Shown one piece after another: positions 22,848 through 32,001 of a DNA stretch of 63,037 nucleotides (position 1 is the stretch's first letter; every line of letters begins with the position of its first letter). This DNA comes from Anaeramoeba ignava (taxonomy: Eukaryota; Metamonada; Anaeramoebidae), in assembly GCA_028826165.1 (NCBI GenBank), contig JAPDFW010000091.1, positions 222,501 to 285,537 of the forward strand, in the 5' to 3' direction. A program made the translations under genes and the position numbers. Below the pieces are notes generated by a model. That model worked only from the letters and a program-made list of their open reading frames with translations. It was not told the DNA's origin and did no database searches.

Positions 22848-23037
22848 TTGGATTTTTTAATTTTAATTTTGATTTTAATTTTAATTTTAATTTTAATTTT
22901 AATTTTAATTTTAATTTTAATTTTAATTTTAATTTTAATTTTAATTTTAATTTTAATTTTGATTTTAATTTTAATTTTAATTTTTAATTTTAATTTTAAT
23001 TTTAATTTTAATTTTAATTTTGATTTTAATTTTAATT
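22848..23037. repeat. (TTTTAA)n array between the two RCC1-BTB genes
   Basis: About 190 bp of nearly pure TTTTAA hexamers between the start of RCC1-BTB A and the stop of RCC1-BTB B. It would contain B's terminator region and A's promoter. Confidence 0.8.
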
Positions 23038-24873
23038 TTAATTTTGATTTTGATTATTAAATTTGTTAATTAATAAATCAATTAAATTTGGATTTGTTTG
23101 ATTTAATTGAAAATAATCAACTCCAGTTTCAATTTCATCAATTATTTCTTTTGTAATTTGAATTCCATCTTTAATTTGATTTGAATAAATCCAATATTCA
23201 AATATTTGAAATGATTTATTACTTAATTCACTATAATCTGTAACTTTATTAGATTTATCTTCAGTTACAGATAAAAACATTCCTCGATATAATTCACTTC
23301 TCATTATTAATATTAATTTAGGAAATTTATATTGTTTTTCTTTTCTTTCAATTATAAAATCTTTTTCATTTTCATTTTCATAAATTATTTTCATTGTTTC
23401 TTCAATTTTTTCATTTAAATTTATAATTTCTTTAATTTCAGAATATAATTCTGGATTTATTATTCTGTTTGAATAAATCATTTCAAATATTTGATTAGAT
23501 TCTTTAATTGATTTTTTTGAAATAATTTCTTTAAGTTTTTCAATTTGATTTTGATTTTGATTTAATCTATATTTCAATATTAATTTATGAGCTTCAATTA
23601 CTTCTCCATTTTTGGTTTTAAATGAAATATCACAAAATTCTTTTCTTTCAAATAATTTTATCAAATCTTCTTCAAGATTAGAAAAAGGAGGAGGAGAATA
23701 ATAAAGAAATGAGTTATCAAATCCACAAGAAATATGATAATTAGAAATATCTTCATTAAATCTTAATTTAGGAAGTTCAATTTGAATTGGAATTGATTGA
23801 TTTTGTGTATTTCCAGTTCCTAATTGACCGAAATAATTCCATCCAAATGCTATCACTTTTTCATTTGAAGTTAAAATCAAAGTATGAGAATAACCAACAG
23901 AAAAATCAAGAATATTATCATTTTCAAATAAAGATGATTTGATTTCAGTAAATTCATCAGTATGTTCATCTTTGCCAAGTCCATTAGATTGATAGTTTCC
24001 ACATGAATAAAGTTTTCTTTTTGGATTTTGATTTTGATTTTGATTTTGATTTTGACTTTCTTCATCTTCAATCAACATTATTGAATGCCAATATCCACAT
24101 TGAATATCAATTATTTTGCCTTTTGGAATATTTTGGATTTGGGTTAATTTTTGGATTTTTCTTTCTTTTCTTGATTCTCCTAATCCAATCTTACCATGAT
24201 AATTAGAACCACATCCAAATAATTCTTGATTTGAATTTAAAAGAAAAACATGATTTGAAGTATTTCCTGAAAATATTTTAGAAACATTTTTCATCATTAA
24301 AATTGGTTTTTTTGTTGTTTTCATTGTTTTAGAATCAACACCAAGTTGACCATAATAATTAGAACCAATTCCGTAAACATTATGATTTGAAGTTAATAAG
24401 TAAATTGAGCGATCACCAGTAACAATATCTTGAATTATTCTATCATTCGTATCTTCAATTAATGATGAAATATTGATAAATTGATTTGGATTATCTGGAT
24501 TGATATTTTCTCCTTTGGCAAATACATTTCCTTCTGAAGTTAAAATAGCTTCATTTCCAATACAAGCAATCGCTTTTTGAATATTTTCTTCAATTTGGAT
24601 TTTTTGAGGATTTTGATTTGAATTTTTTAAATATTCTATTGCTTTTCCATTTTCAAAAAGGAAAATTGTTGAGAAATCTGCTGTTAAAATTTGTTTAATT
24701 TGTTTTTCATTTCCATTTTCATTTTCATTTTCAAATTTAAATTGAATTGGTTTTGTTATTTTATCTAATTCATTTTTTATCAGTTTTGGTGATTGATTTT
24801 TACCAAAAAATAAACAATCATTCGTTTTTTGATTAGATTTTGAATTTGATTTTGAATTTAATTTTGAATTCAT
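23038..24873 (-). CDS. RCC1-BTB protein B (intact paralog)
   Basis: A 611-residue uninterrupted minus-strand ORF starting MNSKLNSKSN. A short ENENENGNE segment (versus ~29 hexamer units in paralog A) is followed by a run of RCC1 blades (about residues 95-395; GIGSNYYGQLGVD, GCGSNYHGKIGLG, GCGNYQSNGLG-like, FGWNYFGQLGTG). Then comes a BTB domain (about 412-480; KEFCDISFKTKNGEV, EAHKLIL) and a second BTB-like region (about 500-570; KFPKLILIMRSELYRGMF). It ends LINKFNNQNQN. RCC1-BTB fusions are scaffold or E3-adaptor candidates. Its start codon is 117 bp from the divergent EEP copy 2. It is the best template for judging the broken paralog A. Confidence 0.9.
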   Translation of the reverse strand: MNSKLNSKSNSKSNQKTNDCLFFGKNQSPKLIKNELDKITKPIQFKFENENENGNEKQIKQILTADFSTIFLFENGKAIEYLKNSNQNPQKIQIEENIQKAIACIGNEAILTSEGNVFAKGENINPDNPNQFINISSLIEDTNDRIIQDIVTGDRSIYLLTSNHNVYGIGSNYYGQLGVDSKTMKTTKKPILMMKNVSKIFSGNTSNHVFLLNSNQELFGCGSNYHGKIGLGESRKERKIQKLTQIQNIPKGKIIDIQCGYWHSIMLIEDEESQNQNQNQNQNPKRKLYSCGNYQSNGLGKDEHTDEFTEIKSSLFENDNILDFSVGYSHTLILTSNEKVIAFGWNYFGQLGTGNTQNQSIPIQIELPKLRFNEDISNYHISCGFDNSFLYYSPPPFSNLEEDLIKLFERKEFCDISFKTKNGEVIEAHKLILKYRLNQNQNQIEKLKEIISKKSIKESNQIFEMIYSNRIINPELYSEIKEIINLNEKIEETMKIIYENENEKDFIIERKEKQYKFPKLILIMRSELYRGMFLSVTEDKSNKVTDYSELSNKSFQIFEYWIYSNQIKDGIQITKEIIDEIETGVDYFQLNQTNPNLIDLLINKFNNQNQN

Positions 24874-24990
24874 TGAGTTATTTTTGTTTTTTCAATTTAA
24901 AGAAAAAAATGAAAAAAATATTTTTTTTTCCAAATCATTTTTTCATTTTCTTTTCTTTTCTTTTCTTTTAAAAAATAAATTAATAATTAA
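24874..24990. promoter_or_regulatory. Bidirectional promoter region
   Basis: Only 117 bp separate the divergent ATGs of RCC1-BTB B (-) and EEP copy 2 (+). The TTTCTTTTCTTTTCTTTT-type tract just before the EEP ATG is also present before EEP copy 1 (about 19170-19192), suggesting a shared core promoter or 5' UTR element. Confidence 0.45.
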
Positions 24991-25947
24991 ATGGAATCAA
25001 AACCAGAACCAAAAATATCAATTTTAACTTTTAATATTTTAGCACCTTGTTATAAAGAAATTCAAGAAGGAAGAAGAACAGAAAGTGAATTCCCAAAAAT
25101 TTGGAAAGAAAGAATGAATAAAGTGATTAAATTTGCAACAGAATCAAAACCAGATATAATTTGTCTTCAAGAAGTTTGGTTTGAAGAAAAATGTTTATCA
25201 ATTATTGAAAAAAACAGTAAAAAATACAAGATGCTTAAATTCAAAAGAACATATAAAAAACAAGATGGAATTATGATTTTAGTGAATTCGGAAACTTTAG
25301 TAATCAAGAAATCATGGGAATTACCGTTCAATGATGCAGGAAATAGAGTTGCTCTTGGTTGCCTTGTTTCCTTAAAAGAAAATGAAAAAATCCAATTTAT
25401 TGTTGTTACAACTCATTTAACTTTTCCTCATCATGAATTCGATGTTAAAATGAGACTTGAACAAATCAAAAAAACAATTAATTGGATGGAAAAACTTGAT
25501 TCAAAAGAAATTCCATTGATTTTAACTGGAGATTTTAATGGATTTGAAGATAATGTTTTTGAATATGTTTTTTCACAAAATTTTCTTTGTTCTTTTAAAG
25601 AAGTTAATAATAGATTTCAAATTGTTACTCATTTTAATCATTTATCTCAAGAATTACCTGTTGATTTTATATTTTATCGAAATTATTCAGAATTAAAAGA
25701 AAAAGAATTAAAAGAAAATGAATTAAAAGAAAATGAATTAAAAGAAAAAGAATTAAAAGAAAATGAATTAAAAGAAAATGAATCAAAAGAAAAAGAATCA
25801 AAAGAAAATCAAAAAATTAAATTAATTCCAATTAAATCTAATGTTCTTCCAGAAAATATTAATGATAATAAATTTCCAACTCAAAAAGATTATCAACTTT
25901 CAGATCATCGACCAATTAAATCATTTTTTAAATTTGATTTTTTTTAA
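24991..25947 (+). CDS. Endonuclease/exonuclease/phosphatase (EEP) family protein, copy 2
   Basis: 318 residues, with the same fold and catalytic motifs as copy 1 (ICLQEVW, LTGDFNGFED, SDHRP), and nearly identical at nucleotide level over most of its length. It differs by substitutions near residues 85-120 and by an in-frame insertion of KELKENELKEN-type units (about 25700-25800), where copy 1 has only KEKESKEN. This shows recent expansion of an 18-nt coding repeat in an exposed loop before the last strand. Function is as uncertain as for copy 1. Confidence 0.88.
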   Translation: MESKPEPKISILTFNILAPCYKEIQEGRRTESEFPKIWKERMNKVIKFATESKPDIICLQEVWFEEKCLSIIEKNSKKYKMLKFKRTYKKQDGIMILVNSETLVIKKSWELPFNDAGNRVALGCLVSLKENEKIQFIVVTTHLTFPHHEFDVKMRLEQIKKTINWMEKLDSKEIPLILTGDFNGFEDNVFEYVFSQNFLCSFKEVNNRFQIVTHFNHLSQELPVDFIFYRNYSELKEKELKENELKENELKEKELKENELKENESKEKESKENQKIKLIPIKSNVLPENINDNKFPTQKDYQLSDHRPIKSFFKFDFF

Positions 25948-26083
25948 AAACAAAAACAAAAACAAAATAATTTAGATTTAAATTAGATTCGTTAAAAAAT
26001 TTTTTTAATTAAATTTTTAAAAAATAAAAATAAAAAAATCATTTTTTTTCTTTTAATTTTAATTTTTATTCAATTTTATTTCA
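25948..26083. other. Short intergenic region
   Basis: 136 bp of A/T-rich sequence with AAAAAC units like those after EEP copy 1 (20070). It contains the promoter of the HIRA-like gene. Confidence 0.4.
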
Positions 26084-29000
26084 ATGATAATTCTCGTAAC
26101 TTCAATTCCAAATCCAAATAAAGAAGCATTAACTTCAGTTGATATTGATCCACAAGGTGAATTTCTTGCAGTTTCTGGACCTGTTGATTTTGTGTTAATT
26201 CTTCGCTTTAAATTTATTCGAAGAATTTTCAGAGAACAAAGAAGAAAAGACAGAGAAATTCAAGCTAAAAAAAAAACAAAAAGAAGATCTGTTAAAAGGA
26301 ATCCAAAAAATACAAATCCAATGCAATTTCAAATTGAAAATAATACTAATCAACAATCTAATAAAGAAAATGAAAATGTTCCAAAAAATAATGAACAAAA
26401 TCAATCAAATCAAGAAAACCAAAAATCAAACAAGAAAACCAAAAATCAAATCAAGAAGAAAACCAAAAATCAAATCAAGAAGAAAATCAAAAATCAAATC
26501 AAGAAGAAAATCAAAAATCAAATCAAGAAGAAAATCAAGAAGAAAATCAAAAATCAAATCAAGAAGAAAATCAAAAATCAAATCAAGAAAATGTTCAAAT
26601 AATTATTGATTCAACTAAAATGATAACTGAAGAAATTAAACAAGAAAACCAAAATATTCAAGAAATTAAACAAGAAAACCAAAAACCAAATCAAGAAAAT
26701 GTCCAGGAAAATGTTCAAATAATTATTGATTCAACTAAAATGATAACTGAAGAAATTAAACAAGAAAATCAAAATATTCAAGAAATTAAACAAGAAAACC
26801 AAAAACCAAATCAAGAAAATGTCCAGGAAAATCAAATGATAACTGAAACAAATAATCAATTAAACATTGAAAAAGAAATCAATCCAAATCAAGTAAATTT
26901 TCCAATTCAAAATCAAAATTAAAATTAAAATTAAAATTAAAATTAAAATTAAAATTAAAATTAAAATTAAAATTAAAATTAAAATTAAAATTAAAATTAA
27001 AATTAAAATTAAAATTAAAATTAAAATTAAAATCAAAAATAAAAATCAGATGAATATTGAACAAAAACCAAATACTGAAAAGAGCAAAAATACACCACAA
27101 GAAGAAATGGTTTCACAAAGAAGAAAATTACTTAAAAAAGGAATATATTTAATGTCAAAAAACAAAGCAATAGTATATGGAATACGTTTTTCACCTCAAA
27201 CAGGAAAATATCTTGCAACTTGTGCAGAAAATGGAGAAGTTGTGATTTATCATGTTAAAAGAGAAGTCGATATTGATCAATGGCCAACATTTATTATTCT
27301 TCATGGAAAACAAGGTTATTTTGATTAATTTTATTTGATTTAATTTGATTTAATTTGATTTATTTCATTTGATTTTATTTGATTTAATTTGATTTCATTT
27401 AATTTGATTTCATTTAATTTCATTTAATTTGCATTTTATTTTAATTTTGATTTAATTTATTTTAATTTAATTTATTTTGATTTATTTTGATTTAATTTGA
27501 TTAATTTAATTTGATTTAATTTGATTTAATTTAATTTGATTTGATTTAATTTAAATTATTTTGATTTAATTTATTTTTTGATTTGATTTAATTTGATTTC
27601 ATTTAATTTAAATTTAATTTTGATTTCATTTATTTTCAAAATTTTGAATTTATTTTAAAAATTTGAATATTTTGATGAGAAAAATTTATTTTCATTTAAT
27701 TTATTTTCAAAATTTAGAATTGGGATCTTGAAGCTCTGTAAAAGTTTGTTGTTTTTATTATTATTCAAATTTAATTTTGGATTTGAGAATTTCCCAAAAT
27801 AAAAATATAAAAGTTTGTTTTGTTTTTAATATTATTCAAATTAAAATTAAAATTAAAATTAAAATCAATATAAAAATTAAAATCAAAATCAAAATCAAAA
27901 TTAAAATTAAAATCAATATAAAAATTAAAATCTAAATCTAAATCAATATTAAAATCAAAATCAAATAAAAATTCAAAATCAAAATCAAAATCAAAATCAA
28001 AATTAAAATTAAAATTAAAATCAATATTAAAATCAAAATTAAAATTAAAATCAAAATCAATATAAAAATTTAAAATCAAATTCATTATATTTTCATTATT
28101 TTTTATTTAGAATCGAAGAAGAAATTACTTTCACATGAAAAATCAATTCAAGATATAGCATGGGATCCAAAAGGCAAATACTTATTTACTCAAGTAAGAT
28201 CAAAATATTTAAATTTCTTCTTTTTTAAATAATTTATTTTATTCCCTTTTTCAACAAAAAATGTTTCTCAAAGGATACAGCTTGCGTTAGAGTTTGGGAT
28301 ACATCAAATTGGGAATGCTATCACATTATAAAATCAGTTTCTCAATCAAGTTTTGAATTTTCAATTTATAATAAAATGAGGTAAAATCAAAATCAAAATC
28401 CAAATCAAAATTAAAATCCAAATCAAATTCAAATTCAAAATCAAAATCAAAATCAAAATCAAAATTAAAATCAAAATCCAAATCAAAATTCAAAATTAAA
28501 ATCAAAATCAAAATCAAAATTAAAATTAAAATCAAAATCAAAATTAAAATCAAAATAAAAATTTCAAAATCAAAACCAAAAAAATTAAAATTAAAATTAA
28601 AATCAAAATAAAAATTAAAATCAAAATCCAAATCAAAATCAAAATCAAAATAAATTAAAATCAAAATCAAAATTAAAATTAAAATCAAAATTAAAATCAA
28701 AATCAAAATCAAAATCAATATTAAAATTAAAATTAAAATCAAAATTAAAATTAAAAATCAAAATTAAAATTAAAATCAAAATTAAAATCCAAATCAAAAA
28801 TCAAAATCCAAATTAAAATCAAAATCCAAATTCAAATCAAAATTAAAATCAAAATTAAAATTAAAATCAAAATCAAATTCAAAATTAAAATTAAAATCAA
28901 TATAAAAATCAAAATTAAAATCAAAATCAAAAAAAGTTTAAAAAACCAAAATGGTTAAACTTTTCAAAAATTCCATCAAATTAAAACAAAAAAAAAGTTT

Positions 29001-30766
29001 TTCAACAATATTTAAAATCGTGAATCAATTGAAAAAAAAAAGAAACAAATGAATTAAAATTAAAATCAAAATGTTTCAAAATTTAAAAAAAAAATCAAAA
29101 ACTACACTTTCTTCATTTAATAAATTTTCTCTGGAAAAATACAATAAATCATCATTAAAATCAGGAGAACATCCAAAATTACCCTTTTTTGTATTAGCAG
29201 GATTAGATGAAACAGTTTCTTTTTGGATACTAGACAAAGATTTTAGAGAACCAATAGCAAAAATCAAAAGAGCTTTTCAACAAAAAATTAATGATTTAGT
29301 TTGGTGTCCAAAAACTGGTAAATTTCTTGTTATGTGTTCAGCTGATGGAACTTTAATGATTTGTAAAATGCAGTTTGAACAAGATTTCCCAACTTTAAGA
29401 TTTCCTTCAAAAACAAAAGAAAAAAAAGATTCCAAAACAAAAGAAAAAAAGAATTTAAAGCAAGATGATTTAAAACAAGATAATTTAAAACAAGATGAAT
29501 TAAAACAAAATGATTTAAAACAAAATGATTTAAAACAAGATGAATTAAATCAAGATAATTTAAAACAAGATAATTTAAAACAAAATGAATTGAATCAAGA
29601 TAATTTAAATCAAGATAATTTAAAACAAAATGAATTAAAACAAGATAATTTAAAACAAGATAATTTAAAACAAAATGAATTAAATCAAGATAATTTAAAA
29701 CAAAATGAATTAAAACAAGATAATTTAAAAAACAGTTTCTTTTTGGATAAAACAAAATGAACCAATTAAAACAAGATAACTTTTCAAAAAAAAATGATTT
29801 AAAACAAAATGAATTAAATCAAGATAATTTAAAACAAGATGGAACTTTTAAAACAAGATAATTTAAACAAAAATGAAAAAAAAAAGATTCCAAAACAAAA
29901 AAAAAATGAATTAAAAAACAAAAATGAATTAAAACAAGATAATTTAAAACAAAATGAATTGAATCAAGATAATTTAAATCAAAATGAATTAAAACAAGAT
30001 AATTTAAAACAAAATGAATTAAAACAAAATGAATTGAAACAAGATAATTTAAAACAAGATAATTTAAAACAAGATAATTTAAAACAAGATAATTTAAAAC
30101 AAAATGAATTAAAACAAAATGAATTAAAACAAAATGATTTAAAACAAGATGATTTAAAACAAGATAATTTAAAACAAAATGAATTAAAACAAGATAATTT
30201 AAAACAAAATGAATTAAAACAAGATAATTTAAAACAAAATGAATTGAAACAAAATGAATTAAAACAAGATAATTTAAAACAAAATAATTTAAAACAAGAT
30301 AATTTAAAACAAGATAATTTAAAACAAGATAATTTAAAACAAGATAATTTAAAACAAGATAATTTAAAACAAAATGAATTAAAACAAGATAATTTAAAAC
30401 AAGATAATTTAAAACAAGATAATTTAAAACAAAATGAATTAAAACAAGATGATTTAAAACAAGATAATTTAAAACAAAATGAATTAAAACAAAATGAATT
30501 AAATCAAGATAATTTAAAACAAAATGATTTAAAACAAAGATAATTTAAAACAAAATGATTTAAAACAAGATAATTTAAAACAAAATGAATTGAATCAAGA
30601 TAATTTAAAACAAACTCCCTCAAAAAAACAATTTCAACCAAAAATTGAAAATTTTTTCCTTCCAAAGAATCAAAATCAAAATCAAAATAATCAAAGAAAA
30701 CATTTAAATGATTTACAAACAATAAATATGGAATTAGAAGAAACTAAAAAACAAAAGCAAAATTGA
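26084..30766 (+). CDS. HIRA/Hir1-like WD40 protein, fragmented multi-exon gene
   Basis: Coding pieces: 26084-26892 (ALTSVDIDPQGEFLAVSG blade start, then ENQKSNQE repeats, with a 1-nt deletion near 26435); 27050-27314 (VYGIRFSPQTGKYLATCAENGEV); 28111-28193 (IQDIAWDPKGKYLFTQ); 28274-28380 (DTACVRVWDTSNWECY); and from about 29071 (LAGLDETVSFWILDKDF, INDLVWCPKTGKFLVMCSADGTL). The order and motifs match the HIRA propeller, a histone H3.3 chaperone (compare 'LTWDPVGKYIASQADD' and 'DISWTLNGLGILVCSMDG'). Introns 26893-27049, 27315-28110 and 28194-28273 have GT..AG and compatible phases. The blade expected between 28380 and 29071 was not found. A long LKQDN/LKQNE repeat with frame breaks near 29757, 29838 and 30537 leads to TPSKKQFQPKIENFF, possibly a B-domain-like motif. 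The gene may be decayed or contain assembly indels. Confidence 0.62.
26893..27049 (+). repeat. Intron of HIRA-like gene, (AATTAA)n
   Basis: A phase-0 intron, GTAAAT..ATCAG, almost entirely AAAATT hexamers. Confidence 0.65.
27315..28110 (+). repeat. Intron of HIRA-like gene, ATTTGATTTA and AAAATT/AAAATC arrays
   Basis: A 796-bp phase-1 intron (GTTATT..TTTAG). Two different array types on opposite strand senses meet at about 27700-27830. Confidence 0.65.
28381..28935 (+). repeat. AAAATC/AAAATT array, likely intron of HIRA-like gene
   Basis: It begins with a GT donor at 28381 (phase 2) and consists of mixed AAAATC, AAAATT and AAATCC hexamers. The matching acceptor is not certain, because no convincing WD40 exon was found directly after it. 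Confidence 0.5.
29460..30640 (+). repeat. Coding 15-bp repeat, LKQDN/LKQNE
   Basis: About 70 copies of a 15-bp unit TTAAAACAAGATAAT (variants with AATGAA). They encode alternating LKQDN and LKQNE pentapeptides, an amphipathic and highly charged tract. Three frame breaks occur inside it. Confidence 0.85.
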
Positions 30767-31156
30767 AAAACCAAACTATCAAATCAATTATAAAATAATA
30801 TCAGATTTTTTTCTTTAATTTTTCTCTTTAATTTTTTTCTTTTTTTCTTTAAAACAAAAAACAAAATAAACCTTTAACTTTAGCCAAATCATTTTATTTA
30901 AGTCTTAATTTTGATCAAAAAAAACAAAATTAATTTTTTTTTTAAAAAGAAATTTAATTGAAAAATTTAATTGAAAAAATAAAAACAAAAAAAAAATTTT
31001 TTTTCTTTTCTTTTCTTTTCTTTTGTCTTAAGTTTATTTTATTTAAATTTGTTTTTTTTTTATATATTTATGCTCCAAAAAAAAAAATAAAAGAAAAAAA
31101 AATAAAAGAAAAAAAAATAAAAGAAAAAAAAAAAAGTTATTGTTCCAAAACTTCTT
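30767..31156. other. Intergenic homopolymer-rich region
   Basis: Poly-A/T with three (AAAAGAAAAAAAATA)-like units near 31078-31130. No gene seen. Confidence 0.5.
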
Positions 31157-31202
31157 TATTGTTTGTGGACTCTATTCATTTGAATAGACTCCACAAACAA
31201 TA
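31157..31202. other. Near-perfect 22-bp stem hairpin
   Basis: The left arm 31157-31178 pairs with the right arm 31181-31202 with one C:C mismatch (31170/31189) and a 2-nt TT loop. Arm ends are TATTGTTTGTGGA and TCCACAAACAATA. The core is distinct from surrounding simple repeats. It could be a small-RNA precursor or foldback or, in DNA, a cruciform. Confidence 0.6.
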
Positions 31203-32001
31203 GAAAAGCAAAGAATAATAACAGTTTTCTTTCTTTTCTTTGCTCTTTCTTTCCTTTTTCTGCACACACAAAAAGAAAAAAAAAAGAAAAAAAAAAAAAG
31301 TTGCTTTTGAAAATTTAATTGAAATTAACTGTAAAGATCGAAAAGCAAATTTTTCAAAAGAATGAAAGAAAAAAATGAAAAGGTGAACTTTTTGATCACT
31401 TCAATTTCCAAAATTTTTTTAATAAAGAAATTCGTTGATAACTTATTAAATGCTTATATTTTATTTTTGTTTAACCATTTCTATAACTAAAAATTGAAAA
31501 AAAAAATTTTTTTATTTAGTTTTTTATTATAAAAACTTCTTACAAAAATTTCAACTAAAAAATTTATTATCCCTCTTTTTAATATAAAATCAAAACAAAA
31601 CAAAATCAAAACTAAATATTTAAAATCAAAATAATTAAAATCAAAACAAAATATTTAAAAACAAAACTAAATAATTAAAATCAAATCAAAATATTTAAAA
31701 ACAAAACAAAATATTTAAAATCAAAACTAAATAATTAAAATCAAAACAAAATAATTAAAATCAAAACAAAATATTTAAAATCAAAACAAAATATTTAAAA
31801 TCAAAACTAAATATTTAAAATCAAAACAAAATAATTAAAATCAAAACAAAATAATTAAAATCAAAACAAAAGGTTTTTATTGTTTTTTGATCTTAAAAAA
31901 GAAAAAATTTATTAAAAAGTTTTTTGGAAAAGAAAAATAGAAAAAGAAATAGTGAGAAATTCTTGAACTCTAAAACGAAATAAGAATAAAAGTTGTTTTA
32001 T
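31203..32001. repeat. Intergenic region with AAATCAAAACAAAATATTT array
   Basis: From about 31590 to 31870 there is a tandem array of 16-20 bp units (TCAAAACAAAATATTTAAAA and variants with ACTAAATAATT). The rest is A/T-rich. No coding signal was seen. Confidence 0.75.
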
